From Lachnospiraceae bacterium (GTDB taxonomy: Bacteria; Bacillota; Clostridia; Lachnospirales; Lachnospiraceae): a stretch of DNA of 64,000 bases. A program made the translations under genes and the position numbers. The stretch lies in the NCBI GenBank assembly GCA_017621815.1, contig JAGASK010000013.1, positions 1 through 64,000 on the forward strand, in the 5' to 3' direction. The notes beneath the pieces were generated by a model, which saw only the letters and a list, made by a program, of their open reading frames with translations, did not search any database and was not told the origin of the DNA. Numbering within the stretch: position 1 is the first letter of the stretch; every line of letters starts with the position of its first letter. This document shows positions 32,157-40,276 of the stretch, one piece after another.

Positions 32157-33755
32157 ATGAAGGAAATACATGTTGCAAAAACAGCTTCCAGGGGGATTGC
32201 GGTGGCCAGGGTTTTGAAATATCAGGAGCCGGATTTTACTCCTGACGGCAGCAGTATTACGCAGGAACAGGCGGCTTTGGAAAAAGAAAAATTCGCCGGT
32301 GCCAGGGAAGCGGTAAAAAAAGCCCTTGGCGTTCTTGCACAGGAAAATGAAATATTTGCTGCTCATCTGGAAATTGTGGATGACTTCACACTTCAGGAGG
32401 GCGTGGAAAGCAAAATTGAAGGAGAGCACAAGAATGCCCAGGCGGCGCTTAAGGAAACCATTGAAGAACTGAAAGCAATATTTGATATGATGGATGATGA
32501 ATATATGCGTGAGAGGGCAGCTGATATCCAGGATATCGGAAAGCGTCTGATGGCGGAGCTTAAGGGAATTTCCCTTCCTGATATCGGCAGTCTTTCAAGC
32601 GAGGCTGTAATAGCTGCCAGAGATTTATACCCTTCCGATACGGTGCGGATCAATCCGGAATTTGTAAAGGGTATTATTACAGAGGAGGGCGGCGTTACCA
32701 GCCATGTGTCCATTATTGCAAAAAGCATGAATATTCCTACCCTGGTAGGCGTGGGACCTTTACTTGAGAGTCTTTCAGGAGATGAACTTATCTGTATGGA
32801 TGCCGAAAAGGGAATTATCGTGATTGATGCGGATGAAGAGACACTTGCAGATTATAAGGTGCGTAAAGAAGACTATGAAAAGGAGCGTGTAAGGCTGCAA
32901 AGTCTCAGGAATACGCCTGCAGTAACAAAGGACGGAAAGAAAATCAGTTTATGTGCCAATGTAGGAAATCTGGAGGATATAGAGAAAGCCCTTGAGATGA
33001 ATATTGACGGCATAGGATTGTTCCGCAGCGAATTTCTTTATATGGAAAATACTCATTTTCCCACAGAGGAAGAGCAGTTTGCGGTTTACAGCAAAGCGGC
33101 GGCGCTGTGTCCTCAGGAACTGACGATACGGACTCTTGATATCGGAGGGGATAAGGAGCTGTCTTACTTTGAATTTGAGAAAGAGGAAAATCCCTTTCTC
33201 GGCTGGCGTGCCATCCGTATTTCCCTGGATATGAAGGATATGTTCAAGCAGCAGCTCCGGGCGATTCTGCGTGCCAGCGTCTTCGGACATGTGAGAATCA
33301 TGTTCCCCATGATAATTTCACTGGAAGAACTTAAAATGGCAAAGGACATTACAGAGGAATGCAAAGCAGAGCTTAAGGCAGAAGGAAAAGCCTATGATGA
33401 AGATATAGAGCTCGGCATGATGATAGAAACGCCTGCCAGCGTACTTCTTGCTGATGAATTTGCCAGGGAAGCGGACTTTTTCAGTATCGGTACCAATGAT
33501 TTGACCCAGTATCTTCTGGCAATAGACAGGGGAAATAAAAAGCTGGCGGATAAATATGATTATTTTCATCCCGCAGTTTTAAAGGCAATTTCCCATGTAA
33601 TAGAGGCAGGACATAAGGAAGGAATCAAGGTGGGAATGTGCGGAGAAATGGCAGGAGATTCCCGTGCCACCGTGAAGCTTCTTTCCATGGGGCTGGATGA
33701 ATTCAGCATGTCAGCAGGAAGCGTTGACTATGTGAGAGAAAAAATTATTGAATAA
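32157..33755 (+). CDS. ptsI: PTS enzyme I (phosphoenolpyruvate-protein phosphotransferase)
   Basis: A 532-residue EI, slightly shorter than the usual 570. The phospho-His is in GGVTSHVSIIAKSMNIP near residue 183. PEP-binding motifs include RTLDIGGDKEL, GLFRSEFLYM and the catalytic Cys in GMCGEMAGD near residue 495. It transfers phosphate from PEP to HPr. It ends the island, so transporter, regulator, both general PTS proteins and the catabolic enzymes are all together. Confidence 0.93.
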   Translation: MKEIHVAKTASRGIAVARVLKYQEPDFTPDGSSITQEQAALEKEKFAGAREAVKKALGVLAQENEIFAAHLEIVDDFTLQEGVESKIEGEHKNAQAALKETIEELKAIFDMMDDEYMRERAADIQDIGKRLMAELKGISLPDIGSLSSEAVIAARDLYPSDTVRINPEFVKGIITEEGGVTSHVSIIAKSMNIPTLVGVGPLLESLSGDELICMDAEKGIIVIDADEETLADYKVRKEDYEKERVRLQSLRNTPAVTKDGKKISLCANVGNLEDIEKALEMNIDGIGLFRSEFLYMENTHFPTEEEQFAVYSKAAALCPQELTIRTLDIGGDKELSYFEFEKEENPFLGWRAIRISLDMKDMFKQQLRAILRASVFGHVRIMFPMIISLEELKMAKDITEECKAELKAEGKAYDEDIELGMMIETPASVLLADEFAREADFFSIGTNDLTQYLLAIDRGNKKLADKYDYFHPAVLKAISHVIEAGHKEGIKVGMCGEMAGDSRATVKLLSMGLDEFSMSAGSVDYVREKIIE

Positions 33756-33796
33756 CAGATAGAAGTATGATATACTTCTGAAAATTGAATATGAAG

Positions 33797-33972
33797 CAGT
33801 CAGGTGTCAGAACAATGACGGATTATTGTCATTGGTTCTGGTGAAAAGGGAAACAGGTGAGAATCCTGTACGAACTCGTCACCGTAATCAGGGAGCAGGA
33901 GCCGATATATCACTGGGAAACTGGGAAGATGGCCGATGTGATGATCTTTAAGCCGGGAGACCTGCCTGACTG
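33797..33972 (+). promoter_or_regulatory. Cobalamin riboswitch
   Basis: P1 pairs CAGTCAGG (33797-33804) with CCTGACTG (33965-33972). Conserved core elements are AAAGGGAAACAGGTGAGAAT, then CCTGT and the CGTCACCGTAATC stretch. The B12 box variant AGCCGGGAGACCTGCC is at 33951-33966. A terminator follows at 34026. Adenosylcobalamin binding should reduce expression of the exported CbiK, surface protein and ABC importer genes downstream. Confidence 0.93.
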
Positions 33973-34025
33973 TTGTACGGAAACGATTGTTTCAAGCCAC
34001 GAGTAACTGGTTGTACGTTAAAATA

Positions 34026-34065
34026 TGCAGAAGATGAGTTTATAGCTTCATTCTGCAGTTTTTTT
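34026..34065 (+). terminator. Expression-platform terminator of the cobalamin riboswitch
   Basis: TGCAGAA (34026-34032) pairs with TTCTGCA (34051-34057), followed by G and a run of seven T. It lies 54 bases after the B12 box region and about 150 bases before the first gene, as expected for transcriptional control. Confidence 0.75.
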
Positions 34066-34213
34066 GTTGTGTACAACTCCTTTGCCTGTCCGGAAAAGGG
34101 GTTTTTCTATTATTTATTTGTATGGCAAGACCGGCAGAAGGGGCAGTCTGTTTCCTGCATTCATGTTGAATGAAACTACATAGTGACGGCAGAAGCTGTC
34201 AAAAGGAGGAAGT

Positions 34214-35092
34214 ATGAAGAAGAAATTAGTATCATTACTTGCAGCAGCACTTATGGCAACCCTTTGCCTTGGGGGATGCGGCAGCAAGGGAGCAGATCAG
34301 AAGACTGCAATTCTGGTGGTAAGCTTTGGAACAAGCTATAATGACAGCAGGGATATTACCATCGGAGCCATTGAAAACGCTATTGCAAAGGCATTTCCTG
34401 ATTATGAAGTGCGCAGGGCTTTTACCAGCCAGATTATCATTGATAAGCTGAAGGAGCGCGACGGCCTTGCCATTGACAATGTGGAAGAAGCTCTGGACAG
34501 AGCCGCTGCAGACGGCATTACAACCCTTGTCGTCCAGCCTACCCATTTGATGGACGGATATGAGTATACGGACTTGAAGAATGCCCTGGCAGATTATGAA
34601 GATAAGTTTGATAAAATTGCTTTAGGTGAGCCTCTGCTTTCCAGCGATGAGGATTTTGATGCTGTAATTAAGGCAATTACCGAAAAGACAGCATCCTATG
34701 ATGACGGAGAAACTGCAATCTGCTTTATGGGACACGGTACGGAAGCTGATTCCAATGCCGTATATGCCAAAATGCAGGAAAAGCTTACTGCAGCAGGGTA
34801 TGAAAACTATTATATCGGTACGGTGGAAGCCGAGCCCTCTCTGGATGATGTGCTTGCGGCAATTAACGGAAAAGGAACTTATACAAAGGTAGTACTGGAG
34901 CCTTTAATGGTTGTAGCAGGAGATCATGCCAATAACGATATGGCAGGTGATGAAGAGGATTCCTGGAAAACTGTTATTGAAGGGGAAGGTTATGAGGTAG
35001 AATGTCTTCTGGAAGGACTTGGACAGATTACAGCCATTCAGGACATCTATGCAGCGCATACACAGGCAGCAGTTGACAGCCTTGCAAAATAA
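34214..35092 (+). CDS. cbiK: Exported lipoprotein of the CbiK sirohydrochlorin cobaltochelatase family
   Basis: A 292-residue protein with a lipoprotein signal (LCLGGC, lipid-modified Cys22). The rest is a CbiK-type class II chelatase: AILVVSFGTSYNDSR at the start of the first half, and metal/catalytic His174 (FMGHGTEADS) and His238 (VVAGDHANNDM). Cytosolic CbiK inserts cobalt into sirohydrochlorin. This one is predicted to sit on the outer face of the membrane, like the periplasmic CbiK reported in Desulfovibrio. It is the first gene after the B12 riboswitch, followed by a surface protein and a BtuFCD-type importer. A role in handling external tetrapyrroles or cobalt is inferred, not shown. 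Confidence 0.85.
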   Translation: MKKKLVSLLAAALMATLCLGGCGSKGADQKTAILVVSFGTSYNDSRDITIGAIENAIAKAFPDYEVRRAFTSQIIIDKLKERDGLAIDNVEEALDRAAADGITTLVVQPTHLMDGYEYTDLKNALADYEDKFDKIALGEPLLSSDEDFDAVIKAITEKTASYDDGETAICFMGHGTEADSNAVYAKMQEKLTAAGYENYYIGTVEAEPSLDDVLAAINGKGTYTKVVLEPLMVVAGDHANNDMAGDEEDSWKTVIEGEGYEVECLLEGLGQITAIQDIYAAHTQAAVDSLAK

Positions 35093-35122
35093 GATAAAAA
35101 TTTAAGATTCGGAGAATAGAAA

Positions 35123-36118
35123 GTGAAAAGAATAAGAAACCTTTGGATAGTTCTTTTTGCTGCGATGATAATGATTACCGGTGTGCCAGGCACACCGGTA
35201 ATATGTCATGGTCAGGAGGAGACAGATAAATCAGATTTAATTGCAGGTGATGAAGAAAGAGCCCCTGCCGTGTCCGTAGGGGAAGAGGGAATGGTTCCGG
35301 TTTATGCGGATGACATTAAGGACGGCACCTATGATGTGGAGGTGGAATCCAGTTCATCCATGTTCCGGATTGTAAAGGCGCAGCTGACAGTTGATAAAGG
35401 CAATATGACAGCGGTGATTACTTTAGGCGGAAAAGGATATCTGAAGCTCTTTATGGGAACGGGAGAGCAGGCGGTAGAAGCGGATGAGTCGGATTATGCA
35501 GACTTTGTTGAGGATGCAGAAGGGGCTTATACTTATACCATACAGGTAGAAGCGCTGAACAGGGAGCTGGAATGCACGGGTTTCAGCAAAAAAAAGGAGA
35601 AATGGTATGACCATCAGATTTTATTTGATGCGTCAACGCTGCCGGCTGAGGCTCTTTATGTGCAGCTGTCGCCTGTTGTTTTGGATAAGGCAGATGGAGA
35701 TTATACCATGGAGGTTAGTCTTGCAGGCGGGACAGGAAAAGCATCGGTAAAATCTCCGGCTTTTGTCACAATAACCGATAAACAGGGAACAGCCGTTATT
35801 GAGTGGAGCAGTCCCAATTACGATTATATGATAGTGAACGGTGTGAAATATCTTCCGGTAAATACAGAAGGAAATTCTGTGTTTGAAATTCCGGTCTGGG
35901 TATTGGATGAAGAAATGGAAGTGCTTGCCGATACCACCGCCATGAGTACGCCCCATGAAATCGCATATACCCTTACCTTTCATTCGGCTACCCTTAAGCG
36001 GTCAAAAAACGGCATATTGACTGCTGTGCTTATTATCTGTGCGGCTGCAGCAGTATGTATTATAGGGATTGGCTTATTTTTCAGGATGCGCAGGAAAAGA
36101 AGGAATGCAGGTGAATAA
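35123..36118 (+). CDS. Membrane-anchored surface protein with two NEAT/Shp-like beta repeats
   Basis: A 331-residue protein with an N-terminal signal (VPGTPVICHGQ end), an acidic stretch, two related beta-sandwich repeats and a C-terminal membrane helix (VLIICAAAAVCIIGIGLFF) followed by an Arg/Lys tail. Repeat 1 (about 62-170) has DGTYDVEVESSSSMFRIV and GYLKLFMGTGEQA. Repeat 2 (about 190-295) has DGDYTMEVSLAGGTGKASV and YDYMIVNGVKYLPV. The pattern resembles heme-binding NEAT/Shp-type surface domains found near iron and corrinoid importers, but I cannot confirm the ligand. Under the B12 riboswitch it may capture a corrinoid or another tetrapyrrole. A 29-bp perfect palindrome lies in its signal-peptide coding region. 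Confidence 0.75.
   Translation: MKRIRNLWIVLFAAMIMITGVPGTPVICHGQEETDKSDLIAGDEERAPAVSVGEEGMVPVYADDIKDGTYDVEVESSSSMFRIVKAQLTVDKGNMTAVITLGGKGYLKLFMGTGEQAVEADESDYADFVEDAEGAYTYTIQVEALNRELECTGFSKKKEKWYDHQILFDASTLPAEALYVQLSPVVLDKADGDYTMEVSLAGGTGKASVKSPAFVTITDKQGTAVIEWSSPNYDYMIVNGVKYLPVNTEGNSVFEIPVWVLDEEMEVLADTTAMSTPHEIAYTLTFHSATLKRSKNGILTAVLIICAAAAVCIIGIGLFFRMRRKRRNAGE
35174..35202 (+). repeat. 29-bp perfect palindrome inside a coding region
   Basis: ATTACCGGTGTGCC (35174-35187), one central A, then GGCACACCGGTAAT (35189-35202). The arms are perfectly complementary over 14 bp. It lies about 17 codons into the surface-protein gene and would form a very stable mRNA hairpin. Confidence 0.95.
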
Positions 36119-37319
36119 AGAAAGATACGGGAATAAAGGAAGCTACAAGAACAAAAGAAGAAACGGAATTTTGGCGGGTGTCATTTTGCTGATATGCCTG
36201 ATGATGTTTTCCGGATGCGGGAGTCTTAAGGAAGACGGGGGAAAAGATGAAAATATCAGTCCTTATTTAACCTATGAAAGCAGCATGGAACTGACTTATG
36301 CGGAAGATTTTGCCGTGGATTATTACAGCGGCGGCTATAAGCTGATTACTGTTGCTGACGGCAGCAGATACCTTGTGGTGCCGGAAAACGGGGAAGTGCC
36401 GGGAGAGCTTGCGGAGGATATTGTGATTTTGAAACAGCCCCTTAACAATATTTATCTTGTTGCCTCCGCTGTTATGGATATGTTCCGGGAACTGGACGCC
36501 CTTGACAGTATCCGTTTTTCCGGGCAGAAGGCGGAGGGCTGGTATATTGAAGAAGCAGGGAAGGCTATGGAGGAAGGCAGGATTTTATATGCGGGAAAAT
36601 ATAATATGCCTGACTATGAATTGATTTTATCACAGGGCTGTTCTCTTGCCGTGGAAAATACCATGATTTCCCATTCCCCTGAGGTGGAAGAGAAGCTGAA
36701 GGAGTTCGGAATTCCCGTAATGGTGGATTATTCCAGCTATGAAAAGCATCCTCTCGGAAGGGTGGAATGGGTGAAGCTGTATGGCGCATTGCTCAATAAA
36801 GAAGAAGCAGCGCAGGAAGCCTTTCAGGCGCAGACGGATATTCTGAAGCGCGTCACAGGGGAAACAGAAGAGGAAGGCTCAGGTGCCGGTAAGACAGTGG
36901 CATTTTTTTATATCACTACAAACGGAGCTGTGAATGTGAGAAAATCTTCCGACTATATACCTAAAATGATTGACCTTGCAGGCGGCAGCTATATTTTTGA
37001 CAGTCTGGGAGAGGAAACAGGCAGTAAATCCTCCATGAATATGCAGATGGAGGAATTTTATAAGGAAGCCAGGAATGCAGATTATCTGATTTATAACAGC
37101 ACCATAGACGGAGAAATAAAAACTGTGGAGGAACTGCTGCAGAAAAGCAGTATGCTGAAGGATTTTAAGGCTGTGGAAGAAGGAAACGTTTATTGTACTA
37201 CCAGTGATTTATATCAGCAGTCCATGTCAATCGGCGTGTTTATTGAAGATATTCATAAAATGCTGTGGGCGGAAAAGGACGGACAGGCAAAAATGCAGTA
37301 TCTTTATCAGCTTGAGTAA
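36111..37319 (+). CDS. ABC transporter substrate-binding lipoprotein (BtuF/FepB type)
   Basis: About 402 residues. A charged start leads to the membrane segment GILAGVILLICLMMFSGC with a lipobox Cys. Two lobes of a class III binding protein follow, linked by a long helix; typical pieces are YELILSQGCSLAVENTM, PVMVDYSSYEKHPLGRVEWV and a late KAVEEGNVYCTTSDLYQQ. I choose GTG 36111, six bases after AAGGA and overlapping the previous gene by 8 bp. Members bind vitamin B12, siderophores or heme. With the riboswitch upstream, a corrinoid is the most likely cargo. Confidence 0.85.
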   Translation: MNKERYGNKGSYKNKRRNGILAGVILLICLMMFSGCGSLKEDGGKDENISPYLTYESSMELTYAEDFAVDYYSGGYKLITVADGSRYLVVPENGEVPGELAEDIVILKQPLNNIYLVASAVMDMFRELDALDSIRFSGQKAEGWYIEEAGKAMEEGRILYAGKYNMPDYELILSQGCSLAVENTMISHSPEVEEKLKEFGIPVMVDYSSYEKHPLGRVEWVKLYGALLNKEEAAQEAFQAQTDILKRVTGETEEEGSGAGKTVAFFYITTNGAVNVRKSSDYIPKMIDLAGGSYIFDSLGEETGSKSSMNMQMEEFYKEARNADYLIYNSTIDGEIKTVEELLQKSSMLKDFKAVEEGNVYCTTSDLYQQSMSIGVFIEDIHKMLWAEKDGQAKMQYLYQLE

Positions 37320-37332
37320 GGGAGGAAGCAAA

Positions 37333-38358
37333 GTGAAGCAGAGGGATAGAAAAAAAACAAGATATATACTGTCCCTGGGACTGCTGCTGACAGGCAGTCT
37401 CATTTTCTTTTTATGCAACGTGGGAATCGGCAGCGTTTCCATCTCCTTCAGGGAGCTTGCAGGCTGCTTTACAGGTGCGGAAACTGACAGCACCGTAAGA
37501 AATATTGTGATGGATTTAAGAATGCCAAGGGCTCTGGCTGCAATGATATTGGGAGGCGCCCTGGCGCTTTCGGGATATTTGCTGCAGACTTTTTTCCATA
37601 ACCCCATAGCGGGACCTTTTGTCCTTGGCATTTCTTCGGGAGCCAAGCTGGTGGTTGCCCTTGTTATGGTGTTTTTGCTGGGAAGGGCTGTGAAAATCAG
37701 CTCCTTTGCACTGATTCTGGCAGCTTTTGCAGGAGCCATGCTTTCCATGGGATTTGTATTGCTGTTGTCAGGAAAGGTCAACAATATGTCCATGCTGATT
37801 ATCAGCGGAGTCATGATTGGCTACATTTGTTCCGCAGTCACGGATTTTGTAGTGACCTTTGCAGATGATGCAGATATTGTGAATCTGCATAACTGGTCGA
37901 AAGGCAGTTTTTCGGGAATATCCTGGAGCAATGTCAGGGTAATGGCAGCAGTGGTATTTGTAACTTTTGTTGTTATTTTTTTTCTGTCAAAGCCAATCAG
38001 CGCTTATGAGCTTGGGGAAGCTTATGCCGGAAATCTGGGAGTCAATGTGCGTCTTTTAAGGGGGCTTCTGGTAGTATTGTCAAGTATTTTGTCCGCATGT
38101 ATTGTAGCCTTTGCAGGACCTGTTTCCTTCGTGGGCGTGGCGGTTCCTCATCTGGTAAAAAGCCTGTTTGGAACGGCAAAGCCTGTCTTAATGATTCCCG
38201 CCTGCTTTTTGGGCGGCGGCGCATTCTGTCTTTTCTGTGATTTAATTGCAAGAACCATGTTTGCGCCTACAGAGCTTTCCATCAGCACGGTGACAGCCGT
38301 ATTCGGGGCTCCGGTGGTTTTGTGGGTGATGGCAGGCCGCAGGAAGGAAAGGGCATAG
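37333..38358 (+). CDS. ABC importer permease, FecCD/BtuC family
   Basis: A 341-residue permease with about ten helices and FecCD family motifs: LRMPRALAAMILGGALALSG, FFHNPIAGPFVLGISSGAKL, FAGPVSFVGVAVPHLVK and the later PTELSISTVTAVFGAPVVLW. GTG 37333 follows GGGAGGAAGCAAA; the ORF extends upstream into the binding-protein gene without a better start. It forms the membrane channel of the importer with the binding protein before it and the ATPase after it. Confidence 0.9.
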   Translation: MKQRDRKKTRYILSLGLLLTGSLIFFLCNVGIGSVSISFRELAGCFTGAETDSTVRNIVMDLRMPRALAAMILGGALALSGYLLQTFFHNPIAGPFVLGISSGAKLVVALVMVFLLGRAVKISSFALILAAFAGAMLSMGFVLLLSGKVNNMSMLIISGVMIGYICSAVTDFVVTFADDADIVNLHNWSKGSFSGISWSNVRVMAAVVFVTFVVIFFLSKPISAYELGEAYAGNLGVNVRLLRGLLVVLSSILSACIVAFAGPVSFVGVAVPHLVKSLFGTAKPVLMIPACFLGGGAFCLFCDLIARTMFAPTELSISTVTAVFGAPVVLWVMAGRRKERA

Positions 38359-38417
38359 ACGTGAAAAGAGCGTGGCGGCGGAGAGAGGAAGTATGATGCA
38401 GGAAGGAAAGGGCATAG
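38339..38417 (+). repeat. Short segmental duplication at the permease stop codon
   Basis: GCAGGAAGGAAAGGGCATAG occurs at 38339-38358, covering the permease's last codons and stop, and again at 38398-38417. GGCGGAGA follows both at similar places. The duplication spaces the permease and ATPase genes further apart than the rest of the operon. Confidence 0.9.
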
Positions 38418-38438
38418 CGGCGGAGAATGGAGATTGAA

Positions 38439-39227
38439 ATGGAAAAGGTATATTTTTCAGCACAGAAAATGTGCGTAGGCTATGAAGGAAAGCCGCTGAT
38501 TAAAGAAATCAATATTGACATAAAAAGGGGAGAAATCCTGACACTTATCGGACCTAACGGAGCAGGAAAATCCACAATTTTAAAGAGTATTGCAAGGCAG
38601 CTTTCTCTGATTGGCGGCGCCGTTTATCTTGACGGAAAGAATACTGCCCTGATGGGCCGTGATGAGCTGGCAAAGAAAATGTCGGTGGTGTTTACGGACA
38701 AAATCAAAACGGAAATGATGACCTGTGAGGATGTGGTGGCTACGGGGCGTTACCCCTATACCGGGAAATTCGGGATTTTGTCGAAAGATGACTTTGGCGT
38801 GGTAGAGGAAGCTATGGAGCTTGTTCATGTAACGGAAATCAAAAATCAGGACTTTACGAAAATCAGTGACGGGCAGAAGCAGCGGGTGATGCTGGCAAGG
38901 GCTATCTGTCAGGAGCCGGAAATTATTCTGTTGGATGAGCCCACTTCATTTCTTGATGTGAAATATAAGCTGGAGTTTTTGTCGGTTCTGATGGAAATGA
39001 GAAAAAGGATGGGACTGACCGTAATCATGTCTTTGCATGAACTGGAGCTGGCAGCCAGGGTATCGGATAAAGTTATGTGTGTAAAAGGAGAATACATTGA
39101 TAAATGCGGACCGCCTGAGGAAATCTTTCAGGAAGATTATCTTATCAGGCTGTTTGATATTTCCCCCCGCCTTTGGCAGGAAGAAATGTGCAGGTCGGTG
39201 ATTTCTTCTGTCTGCAGGAAGTACTGA
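38439..39227 (+). CDS. ABC importer ATPase, FecE/BtuD family
   Basis: A 262-residue ATPase. Motifs are Walker A GPNGAGKST, Q-loop region VVFTDKIKTEMMTCEDVV, signature ISDGQKQRVMLARAI (LSGGQ changed to ISDGQ, common in the FecE branch), Walker B IILLDEPTSFLDV, and switch His MSLHELELA. ATG 38439 has GGAGA five bases upstream; ATG 38427 in frame is an alternative. It powers the importer under the cobalamin riboswitch. It converges with the LysR gene, 4 bases apart. Confidence 0.9.
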   Translation: MEKVYFSAQKMCVGYEGKPLIKEINIDIKRGEILTLIGPNGAGKSTILKSIARQLSLIGGAVYLDGKNTALMGRDELAKKMSVVFTDKIKTEMMTCEDVVATGRYPYTGKFGILSKDDFGVVEEAMELVHVTEIKNQDFTKISDGQKQRVMLARAICQEPEIILLDEPTSFLDVKYKLEFLSVLMEMRKRMGLTVIMSLHELELAARVSDKVMCVKGEYIDKCGPPEEIFQEDYLIRLFDISPRLWQEEMCRSVISSVCRKY

Positions 39228-39231
39228 AATA

Positions 39232-40116
39232 TCATATCGGCAGCAGCAGTTTTTTCAATTCTCCTGCAGCAACGCTCAAAGGATGATTTTCGTTTTCTAC
39301 AAAAAGAATTTGACGGCATGGAAGCTCTTCTGATAATGGTATCCGGCAGATTTCATTTTTCAGAAGGGCTTCCTTTGCATATACTTCAGGAATGAAACCA
39401 ATGCCTAAATCATTTTTTATAATAGGAAGGATTTGGTCCGTGGTAGCAACTTCCAGCTCAGGATTGAAGGTCAGGTTATTTTTATGATAAATGCTTTCGT
39501 AAAACTGATAAGTCATGGTGTTTCTGCCATGGCACACAAAGGGATATTCCGCAAGCTCCCTTAGGGAAACAGGGGCATCTGACAGAAAGGAATAGGAGGG
39601 ACCTGCAATTAAAATGTCCTTAAAATTCATGACAGGAAAGGAATTCAGGGGTTTTTCTATTCGTGCGGGCGTTGCAACAACAGCAAAATCCACAAGTCCG
39701 TTTTTGACAGACTCTATGGCTTCACTGATTAAGTGGTTGGGAATCCGGATATGTATCCTGGGATAAATTTTCTTAAAATGATTTAATACCGGTAAAAGCA
39801 GGCGGAGAGCGGTCTCGCTGGCACCAATGGTAACAGTTCCTTCCTGCAGTCCGGTGGAGCGCAGAAGTTCATTTTCCGCTGTCTGAATTTGTTCCACCGC
39901 AATTTTTAAGTGGGAATAGAGCCGTTCACCTTCGGGGGTAAGGGCTACACCCCGGCTTAAGCGCGTAATAAGTCCGCAGCCCAGTTCATGTTCTAAAAGC
40001 TTAACTGTCCGGGAAACATTGGGCTGGTTGTTCTGCAAAGCCTTTGCTGCTTTTGTAAGGTTTTTGTATTTTGCCACATAATAAAATATTTTGTAATACT
40101 CATAGTTTATATTCAT
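39232..40116 (-). CDS. LysR-family transcriptional regulator
   Basis: A 294-residue LysR regulator. The N-terminal HTH is YYVAKYKNLTKAAKALQNNQ followed by PNVSRTVKLLE. The linker helix and the substrate domain (about 90-290, starting TVTIGASETALRLLLPVL) follow. It is divergent from a MATE transporter across about 150 bases of A/T-rich DNA, the typical arrangement of a LysR regulator and its target. The inducer is unknown. Confidence 0.9.
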   Translation of the reverse strand: MNINYEYYKIFYYVAKYKNLTKAAKALQNNQPNVSRTVKLLEHELGCGLITRLSRGVALTPEGERLYSHLKIAVEQIQTAENELLRSTGLQEGTVTIGASETALRLLLPVLNHFKKIYPRIHIRIPNHLISEAIESVKNGLVDFAVVATPARIEKPLNSFPVMNFKDILIAGPSYSFLSDAPVSLRELAEYPFVCHGRNTMTYQFYESIYHKNNLTFNPELEVATTDQILPIIKNDLGIGFIPEVYAKEALLKNEICRIPLSEELPCRQILFVENENHPLSVAAGELKKLLLPI

Positions 40117-40276
40117 AATTTGCTCCGTAATTTCTATTGTTATGAATAAAATAGTTTAAATGATATATAAAAAATATATATCTATGATATTATATATGTA
40201 TTTTACATATTGCTACGGTGAAAGTATAATACCAAAGGATAAAAAAAGCAATGGAAACAGGAAGGATATGATTATT

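Noticed and set aside
33761-33779. Hairpin AGAAGTAT-GAT-ATACTTCT as a ptsI terminator
   Set aside because: There is no T-run after it. It may be part of the promoter region of the riboswitch transcript, but no convincing -35 box was found.
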